Positions 16,602 to 24,456 of a DNA stretch of 32,640 nt are shown here, one piece after another. Each line of letters starts with the position of its first letter. The stretch's first letter is position 1. Origin of the DNA: Verrucomicrobiota bacterium. Lineage in GTDB: Bacteria > Verrucomicrobiota > Verrucomicrobiia > Opitutales > Opitutaceae. A model generated the notes under the pieces. The model saw only the letters and a program-made list of their open reading frames with translations. It was not told the DNA's origin and did not search any database. The position numbers and the translations under genes were made by a program. The stretch covers positions 1 to 32,640 of the forward strand of contig JAEXPL010000043.1 in NCBI GenBank assembly GCA_023446865.1, in the 5' to 3' direction.

Positions 16602-16673
16602 GTAGGAGCCTGCTGGCAGGCGATTCCGGATCCGGGGCGACGGCGCGCAGATCGCCTGCGAGCAGGCTCCTAC
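16602..16673. repeat. REP/BIME-like inverted repeat, 23-bp arms
   Basis: Arms at 16602-16624 and 16651-16673 are reverse complements with a single mismatch. Each arm begins or ends with GTAGGAGCCTGCT or its complement, and is itself palindromic (GCCTGC-TG-GCAGGC and GCCTGC-GA-GCAGGC). The 26-bp centre is GC-rich. It sits between the broken ThuA-like gene and the GH9 start, in the leader of the GH9 transcript. This layout is typical of paired REP elements dispersed by RAYT transposases; no RAYT gene is in the window. Confidence 0.85.
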
Positions 16674-16733
16674 ACCCGGAAGACCGATCACAAAGACGGG
16701 GGAACTATGGCGCAGCGGGTTCATCGATTCGGC

Positions 16734-17061
16734 TCAGGCGCGGAGCAACCAGTGGAGGGTGTTGAGTCAGAGCTGGCGGATGGCGGGCGGCTCGAACGAG
16801 TCGAGCGAGTGGCCGTTGGCGAGATAGGCGGTGCGGCGCGAGCCCGGCGAGCTCCCACGCCACCGGCGGCAGCGGTTTGTCGAGCTCGGGCCAGAGCATG
16901 CCGCCGGCGATGTAGAGATCGGCATCGTCGAGGCGGTCGAGCGCGTCGTTGCCGAACGCTGTTTCCAACTTCCAATCACCGGGCAGCCACGAGCGCACGA
17001 GCGCCGCCTGGGCGTCGACAGGGTGCCACGGGCCACCGGTCTGGAAGAGAAGACGTTTCAT
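16734..17061 (-). pseudogene. ThuA-like gene, internally deleted and frameshifted
   Basis: The first about 70 codons read MKRLLFQTGGPWHPVDAQAA, LVRSWLPGDWKLETAFG and DDADLYIAGGMLWPEL, like the start of ThuA-type (class I glutamine-amidotransferase-fold) proteins often found with glycoside hydrolases. The frame then changes, and another frame continues as RTAYLANGHSLDSFEPPAIRQL, a TGA stop, then LNTLHWLLRA and a final TGA at 16734-16736, which looks like the normal end of such a protein. With about 105 codons instead of the usual more than 200, the middle is deleted. It starts 28 bp after the GH3 stop on the same strand. Confidence 0.72.
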
Positions 17062-17089
17062 GGGGCGGAACGGAAGAGGTGCTCAGTCC

Positions 17090-19327
17090 TCAGTGCGTCT
17101 CGATCGCGGCCTCGAGGCGGAATGATCCGCGCAGCGGCAGATCGCGCGACGAGCGGCCGACGACGATGCGGTACTCGCCGGTCTCGGCGACCCACGCCTT
17201 CCGCTCCGGCGAATAGTAGGAGAACGCCCGCGCGTTGAGCGTGAGGCGCACGGTGCGCTTCTCGCCTGGTTGGAGCTGGACCTTCGCGAAACCCTTGAGC
17301 TCGCGTACCGGGCGAACGACCGACGGCTTTACCGGCTCGACATAGAGCTGCACCACTTCGGCGCCGGCGCGCGCGCCGGTGTTGGTCACCTCGCACTCGA
17401 CCGTCGCCACCGCGCCCGCCTCGCCGCCGGCGGCGATCTTGAGCCCGCCGAGGTCGAACGTGGTGTAGCTCAGGCCGAAGCCGAAGGGGAAGAGCGGCTC
17501 GACGTTCTTCGCGTCGTTCCAACGGTAGCCGACGAACAAGCCCTCGTCGTAGTGCACCGTACCGGCCTCGCCCGGATAATGGCGGATCTTGCCCGAGGCA
17601 TGCGCAACACTCTCGGTCAGCTTGCGCGGGAAGGTGCAGGGCAGGCGGCCCGAGGGATTCACGTCACCAAAGAGAATGGACGCGATCACGTTGCCGCCCT
17701 CCATGCCGCCGTACCACGCCTGCAACACCGCCGGCACCTTCTCGAGCCACGGATCCATCGCGACCGGCGAACCGGCGACCAGCACGACGACCGTGCGCGG
17801 ATTCGCGGCAACCACGCGGGCGATGAGCTCCGGCTGGCCGTAGGGCAGCTCGAGCGACTCGCGGTCGCTGCTCTCGGTGTCGTTGTGCCGCTCGTGGTTG
17901 AGCCCGGCGACGAAGATGACCACGTCGGCCAGCTTCGCGGCGGCCACGGCGCGATCGGCGAGCTCGGCGGGATCGAGGTGGCGGTCGGACAACTCGGCGT
18001 GTTCGGCGGCGCCGGTCACGTCGTAGGCCTCGAGACGGCGGTACTTCGGCGCGAGCACGCCGAGGGAGAAATCGATGTCGGCGCGGCCGTCGGTGTACGC
18101 CAGCAGGCCGGCCAGCGGTGTGATCTCGTAGCACGCCTTGATCTCGGAGCTCTGGCCGCCGGGGGCCTGGAGGCGCACGGCGTTGTCGCCGATCACGGCG
18201 ATGCGCGTGATCTTCGTGAGGTCGAGCGGGAGGAACGCGTTGGCGTTCTTCAGGAGGACCATGCCCTCCTCGGCGACTTTGCGCGCGGTGGCCTGGTGGG
18301 CGCGGGTGTTCTGCGAGCCCGCGGGGCGCTGGTCGAGCGCCTTGGTCGCGAGCAGCACGCGGAGGTTGCGCCGCACCTTGTCGTCGAGCAGCGCGAGCGG
18401 ATACTCCCCGCGCTCGATGCCCCGGCGGAACGGATCGGCGAGGTAGTAGTTCGCATACGGCCCGCGCGTGCCCATCTCGAGGTCGAGCCCGTCGCGCGCC
18501 GCCTCGCCGGTGGAATGCGTGCCGCCCCAGTCGGACATCACGAGGCCGCGGAAGCCCCATTCGCCCTTGAGGATGGTGTTGAGGAGGTAGCCGTTGTGGC
18601 AGCAATGCTGGCCGCGGAACTTGTTGTACGCGCCCATCACCGACCACACACCGGCCTCGCGCACCGCCGCCTCGAACGGCGCGAGGTAGAGCTCGCGCAG
18701 CGTGCGTTCGTCGACCTCCACGTTCACTCGCCCGCGCTCCACCTCCTGGTTGTTCACGGCGAAATGTTTCACGCACGCGGCGACCGCGCCGTCCTGCAGG
18801 CCGCGGATCACGCCGATCCCCATGCGGCCCGCGAGCCACGGGTCCTCGCCGAGGTACTCGAAGGTGCGGCCGTTGAGCGGCGTGCGCTGGATGTTCACAC
18901 CCGGCCCGAGCATGATGTGCTTGTTGCGCTGGCGCGCCTCGTTCGCGAGCACGCCGCCGTAGGCGAGGCCGAGCTCGGGATTCCAGGTCGAGGCCAGCGC
19001 GATCGAGACCGGCATCCAGGTGGCGTAGTCGTCGGTGCGGCCCGCGGGGCGCCAGCTATCGAGGCTGATCTCCTCGCGCACGCCGTGCGGTCCGTCGGAC
19101 ATCCACATCTTGGGGATGCCGAGCCGCGGCACGCCGGCGGTGCTGAACTTCGAGTCGGCATGGATGAGGCCGAGCTTCTCCTCCAGCGTGAGCCGCGGCA
19201 GGATGTCCTCGACGCGCTCGTCGAGCGGGACGGACGGATCGAGGTAGCGGGGTTTGGCGGCGTCCTGCGCACGCCCGAGCGGGCAACACAGGAGCAACGC
19301 CAGGGCGGCAGCCGAAAGCGGTTTCAT
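17090..19327 (-). CDS. GH3 beta-glucosidase, exported
   Basis: A 745-residue protein with signal peptide MKPLSAAALALLLCCPLGRAQ. The GH3 N-terminal barrel shows MSDGPHGVREE, the Lys-His pair (VKHFAVNNQE, 187-188) and the nucleophile Asp266 in GLVMSDWGGT. The (alpha/beta) sandwich domain holds TESSDRESLELPYGQPELI with the likely acid/base Glu. A C-terminal fibronectin-III-like domain (VECEVTNTGARAGAEVVQLY... RELKGFAKVQLQPGEKRTVRL) ends the protein. Length and order match standard periplasmic beta-glucosidases (or xylosidases) that finish oligosaccharides made by endo-enzymes such as the neighbouring GH9. ATG 19327 starts the signal peptide; the frame remains open far upstream without similarity. 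The leader is CTCCCCTCTGC. Confidence 0.95.
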   Translation of the reverse strand: MKPLSAAALALLLCCPLGRAQDAAKPRYLDPSVPLDERVEDILPRLTLEEKLGLIHADSKFSTAGVPRLGIPKMWMSDGPHGVREEISLDSWRPAGRTDDYATWMPVSIALASTWNPELGLAYGGVLANEARQRNKHIMLGPGVNIQRTPLNGRTFEYLGEDPWLAGRMGIGVIRGLQDGAVAACVKHFAVNNQEVERGRVNVEVDERTLRELYLAPFEAAVREAGVWSVMGAYNKFRGQHCCHNGYLLNTILKGEWGFRGLVMSDWGGTHSTGEAARDGLDLEMGTRGPYANYYLADPFRRGIERGEYPLALLDDKVRRNLRVLLATKALDQRPAGSQNTRAHQATARKVAEEGMVLLKNANAFLPLDLTKITRIAVIGDNAVRLQAPGGQSSEIKACYEITPLAGLLAYTDGRADIDFSLGVLAPKYRRLEAYDVTGAAEHAELSDRHLDPAELADRAVAAAKLADVVIFVAGLNHERHNDTESSDRESLELPYGQPELIARVVAANPRTVVVLVAGSPVAMDPWLEKVPAVLQAWYGGMEGGNVIASILFGDVNPSGRLPCTFPRKLTESVAHASGKIRHYPGEAGTVHYDEGLFVGYRWNDAKNVEPLFPFGFGLSYTTFDLGGLKIAAGGEAGAVATVECEVTNTGARAGAEVVQLYVEPVKPSVVRPVRELKGFAKVQLQPGEKRTVRLTLNARAFSYYSPERKAWVAETGEYRIVVGRSSRDLPLRGSFRLEAAIETH

Positions 19328-19567
19328 GCAGAGGGGAGTTACGGGATGTGCGCCGACGCTCAACCTCGGCTCCGCCCCCGCCAAATGAAATCGGCCTGCC
19401 GCGCCGCGTTGCAGCGCAGGGTTAATGCGGATTGGCGGCGCGCTCCGAACCCGCCTGCGGGTGGACGCGCTTGCCCCAAAGCGCGTCGCCGGCCCCGCCC
19501 GCGACCAACACACCATCGCTCGGCGCCCCGAGCACACGTTTGTGGAAAGGTCGCCGCGTCCGAGCCT

Positions 19568-19617
19568 GCCGCCCACTGGCAACCGTCTACCGTCCACCGT
19601 TCCCCACCGCTCACCAA
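19568..19617. repeat. degenerate ACCGTC-type low-complexity tract
   Basis: A run of near repeats (CCGTCTACCGTCCACCGT and variants) lies just after the esterase stop. A similar tract (CCACCGTCGACCGTCCAC) is at about 30450-30500 before the DUF5069 gene. The intergenic stretch 19328-19610 otherwise shows no gene. Confidence 0.45.
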
Positions 19618-20771
19618 CCGACCAACACGCGCAACGGCCCGAGCAATTCGGCGGCCATCTGCTCGTGCTGGAAGGCGACCGGGTGCGCGTTGGTCGGCGT
19701 ACCCGGATACTGGTGCAGCGGGGCGAAGGCCACGCGCGAGTCGCCGGCCGCGTGCGCGGCCTCGATCACCGAGCGCAGGCAGCGGCGCTGGAACTCGCGT
19801 TTCTTGCCGTCCTCGGTCGTCGGATCCTCGCTGCGCATCGGGCTTTCCGTGAAGAGCACCGCAGCCTTGGGATAGGCCGCGCGGATGTCCGCGAGCAAGG
19901 CGGCGAAGGCGGCGGTGAATTCCTTCTCCGAGAGCCAGCCGGAGTTGAGGTCGTTCTGGCCGAGGGCAATCACGACGGCGTCGGGCTGGTACTGAGTGTG
20001 ATCCCACTTCGCCGCCGGATCGTCGGGCAGCGCGAGCGGGAAGAAATCGCGGGCGTTGTTGGTATCGGTCTTCCCCTGCCAGTCGCGCAGCACGCCTCGC
20101 CCGCCATAGCTCACGAGGTGCACCTGCGCGCCGAGCGCCCGGCCGAGCAGCATGCCGTAGGAACGCGGGGCGTTCGCCATGCGCGGCGTGTTGTCGAGTT
20201 CGGGAGGAAGTCGGTCGATCGCCTCGCCGCACGTGATCGAATCGCCGATGAACAGCAGCTTGCGCTCCGGCAGCGGCGGCGGCGCGAGCAACTCGCAACC
20301 CGGCGGCAGCTGGAGCCCGTGGAACGACGCCACGCCCTGCCAACTCTCGTTGCGGCGCACCAACTCCACCACCCAGCCGCCCGCCGGCGCCGGACCGGAG
20401 GGCAGCGCCACCTCGCTGCGTCCCTGCGGAAGACGGATGACGACCGGCTCCCAGCCGTTGACCGCGAGATTGAATGCGCAGAACGCCGAGCTCGCGCCGA
20501 ACAGGATTGTCGGCGCCGGCCCGCGGTACGCGAAGCGGATTGTCACTCCGGGAAAGCCGAGCTTCGCCTCGCCCTCGCCCGCGAAGGCCAAGCGGCCCAT
20601 GTACTGGAGCCGCGGATCCCGCGGCGACACGACGGTAACGGAGGAGCTCATGGCGGGAGAAACAGCAACAGTCGCCGCCGGGACATCGCCCCCGCGACCC
20701 GGAGTCAAGAGACTGGCGACGCAGAACACGGCCGGCACAAGAATGCGATGGAGAACCCGGAAAGCCTGCAT
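19611..20771 (-). CDS. SGNH-hydrolase acetylesterase, CE2-like
   Basis: A 386-residue exported esterase. Signal peptide about 1-28 (ILVPAVFCVASLLTPGRGG). An N-terminal jelly-roll-like domain (RLQYMGRLAFAGEGEAKLGF, VTIRFAYRGPAPTILFGAS) precedes the SGNH core with GDSIT (Ser178), SYGGRGVLRDW (Gly block), ALGQNDLN (Asn273) and NAHPVAFQHE (His363). This two-domain order is that of carbohydrate esterase family 2, which removes acetyl groups from xylan, mannan or glucan chains. It sits upstream of the GH3 gene on the same strand, fitting deacetylation of substrate before cleavage. A second ATG at 20651 would drop the signal peptide and is less likely. Confidence 0.88.
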   Translation of the reverse strand: MQAFRVLHRILVPAVFCVASLLTPGRGGDVPAATVAVSPAMSSSVTVVSPRDPRLQYMGRLAFAGEGEAKLGFPGVTIRFAYRGPAPTILFGASSAFCAFNLAVNGWEPVVIRLPQGRSEVALPSGPAPAGGWVVELVRRNESWQGVASFHGLQLPPGCELLAPPPLPERKLLFIGDSITCGEAIDRLPPELDNTPRMANAPRSYGMLLGRALGAQVHLVSYGGRGVLRDWQGKTDTNNARDFFPLALPDDPAAKWDHTQYQPDAVVIALGQNDLNSGWLSEKEFTAAFAALLADIRAAYPKAAVLFTESPMRSEDPTTEDGKKREFQRRCLRSVIEAAHAAGDSRVAFAPLHQYPGTPTNAHPVAFQHEQMAAELLGPLRVLVGW

Positions 20772-20836
20772 TCCGCGCAGCCTGTCCGCGGCAGCAAAGC
20801 TGGCCAGCCGTTTCCGCGCGGCGGCACAGACGCGCC

Positions 20837-21346
20837 TCAGCTCCGGAACTTCTCCAAGTACACCAGCGTCACCCGCGCCGAAAGCGGCTCGGTACGGAAC
20901 GGGCGGTAGCCGAGCTTCGCGTACAGGTGCAGGTTGCGCGCGCTCAGGCTGCCGGTGAAGAGCTCGTAGCGGCCCGCCTCGGGCGTCGCCTCCTCCAGCG
21001 CCCGCAGCAGCCGCGCGCCGAGCCCGCGACCCTGCGCCTCCGGATGCACGATCAACCGGCCGACATGGCAGATGTCGCCCTCGAGCCGGCCACGCACCGC
21101 CCCGACGATCCGCCCGCCGAGCGTCGCCTTCAGCACAAGCAGCTCGGCCAACGCACGCTCGGTCGCGGCGAGGGGCTCGGTCAGCGGCGGTATGTTCCAG
21201 TCGCCGCAGAGCTCGGCCTCGCTGCGGTAGGCCAGGCGTTGGAGTTCATGGATCGCCGCGGCGTCGGTCGGGGCCGCGCGCGCGATCTCGGGGGGCGGGT
21301 GCTGGGGTTCAGTGTTCACGTCCTGAGTCAACGGCTCATCAGGCAA
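20837..21346 (-). CDS. GNAT-family N-acetyltransferase
   Basis: A 169-residue GNAT protein. The acetyl-CoA motif A is clear: CHVGRLIVHPEAQGRGLGARLLRAL (QGRGLG at 105-110), followed by the motif-B-like end ELFTGSLSARNLHLYAKLGYRPF. The substrate is unknown. No ATG precedes the domain; the frame allows TTG at 21346 or GTG at 21319, and both are possible. It ends 65 bp before the esterase gene and may share its transcript, with no obvious functional link. Confidence 0.88.
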   Translation of the reverse strand: MPDEPLTQDVNTEPQHPPPEIARAAPTDAAAIHELQRLAYRSEAELCGDWNIPPLTEPLAATERALAELLVLKATLGGRIVGAVRGRLEGDICHVGRLIVHPEAQGRGLGARLLRALEEATPEAGRYELFTGSLSARNLHLYAKLGYRPFRTEPLSARVTLVYLEKFRS

Positions 21347-21488
21347 CAGTTCGGTCGAGAGCCGGTGTCGAGCGGCGAGGGCCAGAATGTCGGTGGAGCA
21401 GACAGCGTTGATCCATCATACCGCGGTTGCCCGCGCTCGCTGGGCACTCGTCGCTCGTGCGCTCGACACCCGACTTCGTGACCATGGC

Positions 21489-21839
21489 TCATCCGGCCCG
21501 CGCCGGCAGGTAGTCCTCGCGCACCGGCGCGAACACCTCCAACGCGATCGAGTCCTCAAGAATCGTCGCCTGATGTTCGACCCCGCCGGGGATGCTCCAG
21601 CTATCGCCCGGCGCGAGCTCGCGCTCTTCGGTGCCGATGCGCAACCGCAGGCGACCGCTGACGAGATAGCCGGTCTGCTCGTGCGGGTGCGAATGCGCCG
21701 ACAGCACACTGCCGCCCTTCAGCCGAAACTCCGTCATGAGCATGCGCTCGCCGAAACAGAGCGTGCGGCGTTCTATGCCCGGCAGTGCCGGAGCGAACGG
21801 AACCGAATCGTGGCGGGTGAACTGGGGCATCGCATTCAT
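21489..21839 (-). CDS. small cupin protein
   Basis: A 116-residue single cupin domain. Metal ligands are visible: AHSHPHEQTGYLVSG (His49, His51, nearby His53) and the second motif PGDSWSIPGGVEHQ (His89). The start MNAMPQFTRHDSVPF fits cupins of this subfamily; ATG 21830 three codons later is an alternative. Function is unknown; such cupins bind small ligands or act as dioxygenases or isomerases. It lies downstream of the AraC gene, and two 38-bp palindromes sit 73-186 bp before its start. The 142 bp between this gene and the GNAT gene hold nothing recognisable. Confidence 0.85.
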   Translation of the reverse strand: MNAMPQFTRHDSVPFAPALPGIERRTLCFGERMLMTEFRLKGGSVLSAHSHPHEQTGYLVSGRLRLRIGTEERELAPGDSWSIPGGVEHQATILEDSIALEVFAPVREDYLPARAG

Positions 21840-21911
21840 CGCAGGGCGTTGAAACAGAAACCCCACGCCACCGCGATTCCCTTCACCCCTGCCGCCCCAT
21901 CCTCCCCTCCC

Positions 21912-22025
21912 GACAGTTTACCTTCACGACCGTGAGCGTAAACTGTCGCTCTTCTCGCTCGACCCAACGGGGACGCCCGCTCCGCTCCGACAGTTTAGGT
22001 TCACGACCGTGAGAGTAAACTGTCG
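21912..22025. repeat. two copies of a 38-bp palindrome
   Basis: Copy 1 (21912-21949) and copy 2 (21988-22025) both run CGACAGTTTA...TTCACG-AC-CGTGAG...GTAAACTGTCG. Each folds on itself with 18-bp arms and only two or three mismatches around an AC centre. Centres are 76 bp apart. They lie between the AraC stop (22187) and the cupin start (21839). They could be dispersed REP-like units or a pair of operators for the cupin gene. The stretch 22026-22186 has nothing else notable. Confidence 0.85.
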
Positions 22026-22186
22026 CGGCGGGTGCAGGCTCGGTCTCCGCAGGGCTGGCGAGGGATTGAAACAGAGCGCGTCGGGCTGGAGCGCCGGCCC
22101 AACCACCGCCAGCCCACACCGACCCGGTCCGTCCTCTGTCCGCCACACCGCGACCTTTGCCTTCTTCGCGCTGCTCTGTTGTCGAA

Positions 22187-22996
22187 TCATGCGCTCCGCC
22201 CGCGCGGGCTGCGGCCGAACTGCGCCCGGTACGCGCGGCCGAAGGAGTTCGCGCTGGCGAAACCGCTGGCGCGCGCGACCTCCGCCACGCCGAGCTCGGT
22301 CGCGGCCAGCATCGTACGCGCGTGCTCCAACCGCAGCCGCCGCAACAGCGCGCCGGGCGCCTCGCCGTAGCGGGCGCGGAACCCGCGGATGAAATGCTCG
22401 CGCGTGATCCCGCATTTCGCCGCCACACCCTTGAGATTGATCGGCGAGCGAAAATGGCTGCGCAAATAGTGAAGCCCGAACTCCACCGGGTCCCGCCCGC
22501 GCGCCCCCTGCACCTGCTCGCGGTAGAGCGCGATGAGCAGCCGGTAGATCAGCTCCGACTCGTGGAAACGGTCGCGCAGCCGGCGCCGCTGCACGCCCTC
22601 GAACAACTCGTCGAACAGCGCCGCCGCCTCGGACTCCTCGGGCATCCGCACCACCGAGCCGAAGTCGGCCCGGATCCGGTCGAACAGCGCCCGCACTCCC
22701 GTGGGCGAGAACGTCATGAAACGTTGGCGATAGGGCTCGGTCGCCCCGGGCGGAAAACCGTAGCTCGTCGGCTCGCGGTGCGTGAACAGCATCGCGTGGC
22801 CGGCCGGCACCAGGCGTTCGCCCTGCGTGTCGCGGAAGAAGGCGGCGCCGCCGAGCGTGCGTTGCACGACCAGCCGGTCGGGGTCGCCGCGGGTGGCGTT
22901 GTCGTGGCGGTACGAGGCGTCGGTGCGCAGTTCCTCCGCGGCGCCGTGGACGACGGCGAAGGGATCGACGGTTGCGCCGGTGGTGCGTGGCGGCAT
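22187..22996 (-). CDS. AraC-family transcriptional regulator
   Basis: A 269-residue regulator. The N-terminal part is a cupin-like sensing domain (LVVQRTLGGAAFFRDTQGERLVPAGHAML). The C-terminal about 100 residues are the double helix-turn-helix of AraC/XylS proteins (INLKGVAAKCGITREHFIRGF, LGVAEVARASGFASANSFGRAYRAQFGRSP). It is divergent from the GH27 alpha-galactosidase across a 138-bp gap, the usual arrangement for a sugar-responsive activator of the neighbouring enzyme gene; the regulated gene is inferred. ATG 22996 fits the domain start. Confidence 0.92.
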   Translation of the reverse strand: MPPRTTGATVDPFAVVHGAAEELRTDASYRHDNATRGDPDRLVVQRTLGGAAFFRDTQGERLVPAGHAMLFTHREPTSYGFPPGATEPYRQRFMTFSPTGVRALFDRIRADFGSVVRMPEESEAAALFDELFEGVQRRRLRDRFHESELIYRLLIALYREQVQGARGRDPVEFGLHYLRSHFRSPINLKGVAAKCGITREHFIRGFRARYGEAPGALLRRLRLEHARTMLAATELGVAEVARASGFASANSFGRAYRAQFGRSPRGRSA

Positions 22997-23134
22997 GGCC
23001 GACGAGACATCACCTTTTGCACCGCCGGAATCAACCTTCGACCCTCGCCCGCCCTGCTGTTTCTCCTAAAGTGGCCGGACCCGCCCGCGCCGCGGAATCA
23101 CTTTTCTCCCCCTCTCTCCTCCCCGCGCCTGCTC

Positions 23135-24340
23135 ATGAAGAAACTCCTCAGCCTCGTCCTCGCCGCCGCGCTGCCGGCGCTGCCCACCCTCGCCCAAAAA
23201 TTCGAAGGCCTCGCCCTCACGCCCCCGATGGGCTTCAACACCTGGAACACCTTCGCGAGCAACATCAACGAGGTGCTCATCATGGAGACCGCCGAGACCA
23301 TGGTGAAGAACGGCATGCGCGACGCCGGCTACACCTACATCGTGCTCGACGACTGCTGGGCGCTGAAGGAACGCGACGCCGACGGCAACCTCGTGCCCGA
23401 TCCCGCCAAGTTCCCCTCCGGCCTGAAGGCCCTCGGCGACTTCCTCCACGCCCGCGGCTTCAAGTTCGGCATCTACGGCTGCGCCGGCGCCAAGACCTGC
23501 GGCGGCTACCCGGGCAGCATGGGCCACGAGTACCAGGACGCCCGGCGCTTTGCGTCGTGGGGGGTCGACTACCTCAAGTACGACTGGTGCTCCAGCGGCA
23601 CCCGCGACGCCCGCGAGGCGTACACCACCATGCGCGACGCCCTCTTCGCCGCGAAACGCCCGGTCGTGTTCAGCATCTGCGAATGGGGCAACAGCAAGCC
23701 GTGGGAATGGGCCAAGGACGTCGGCCACCTCTGGCGCACCACCGGCGACATCATGGACTGCTACGACTGCGTGCAACGCTGGGAGCGCGGCTGGAAGGTC
23801 ATCCTCGACCTCCAATATTCCTCGGTCCAGCCGGCCGACGGCCAGGGCAACGGCATCGGCCAGTACGCCGGCCCCGGCCACTGGAACGACCCCGACATGC
23901 TCGAGGTCGGCAACGAGGGGCTCACGGTCGCCGAGTCCCGCGCGCACTTCTCGATGTGGTGCCTGCTTGCCGCCCCGCTCATGGCCGGCAACGACGTGCG
24001 CAAGGCCACGCCCGAGATCCTCGCCATCCTCACCGATAAGGAGGCGATCGCCATCGACCAGGATCCCGCCGGCAAGCAAGGCTGGCGCTACCGCGCCGAG
24101 CCCGGCCGTGAGATCTGGGTCCGCGAACTCGCCGGCGGCGAGTGGGCGATTGCGCTCCTCAACACCAGCGCCGAGCCCGCCGAGCTCACGGTCCCCTTCG
24201 GCCACATGTGGTTCCTCGGCGGCAAATGCGCTGTCCGTGACATCTGGGACAAGAAGGACGCCGGCACGACGGAGACCGAGTTCCGCAAGCACCTCGCCCC
24301 GCACGACGTCGCCCTCCTCCGCCTCAAACCGATCAAGTGA
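23135..24340 (+). CDS. GH27 alpha-galactosidase, exported
   Basis: A 401-residue enzyme. Signal peptide MKKLLSLVLAAALPALPTLAQ. The GH27 barrel shows TPPMGFNTWNTF, YIVLDDCWALKERD, the nucleophile Asp150 in DYLKYDWC, the likely acid/base Asp205 in WRTTGDI, and WNDPDMLEVG. The C-terminal beta domain is present (EIWVRELAGGEWAIALLN). GH27 enzymes retain configuration and release terminal alpha-galactose, for example from galactomannan or raffinose-type sugars. The frame is open far upstream, but the signal peptide fixes ATG 23135. The leader is strongly pyrimidine-rich (CTCCCCCTCTCTCCTCCCC) with no Shine-Dalgarno. It ends with a strong terminator and is divergent from the AraC regulator. Confidence 0.95.
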   Translation: MKKLLSLVLAAALPALPTLAQKFEGLALTPPMGFNTWNTFASNINEVLIMETAETMVKNGMRDAGYTYIVLDDCWALKERDADGNLVPDPAKFPSGLKALGDFLHARGFKFGIYGCAGAKTCGGYPGSMGHEYQDARRFASWGVDYLKYDWCSSGTRDAREAYTTMRDALFAAKRPVVFSICEWGNSKPWEWAKDVGHLWRTTGDIMDCYDCVQRWERGWKVILDLQYSSVQPADGQGNGIGQYAGPGHWNDPDMLEVGNEGLTVAESRAHFSMWCLLAAPLMAGNDVRKATPEILAILTDKEAIAIDQDPAGKQGWRYRAEPGREIWVRELAGGEWAIALLNTSAEPAELTVPFGHMWFLGGKCAVRDIWDKKDAGTTETEFRKHLAPHDVALLRLKPIK

Positions 24341-24372
24341 CTTCCCCCCGGTAACCTCACGGTAACCATACA

Positions 24373-24407
24373 GCCGGCACGCGGATCCCGCGTGCCGGCC
24401 TTTCTTT
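24373..24407 (+). terminator. intrinsic terminator of the GH27 gene
   Basis: GCCGGCACGCGG-ATC-CCGCGTGCCGGC is a perfect 12-bp stem with a 3-base loop, followed by CTTTCTTT. It lies 33 bp after the GH27 stop and before the convergent histidine kinase gene ends. It is the clearest intrinsic terminator in the window. Confidence 0.9.
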
Positions 24408-24456
24408 GACCGGCAACCCGGACCGCATACCGATCACAGGAGAACTCGCGGGTTCA

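Noticed and set aside
13967..16765. Long plus-strand open frame opposite the GH9 gene
   Set aside because: Shadow of GH9, which has a signal peptide and catalytic motifs; the shadow protein has none.
17270..19852. Long plus-strand open frame opposite the GH3 gene
   Set aside because: Shadow of a clear GH3 enzyme; no recognisable protein features.
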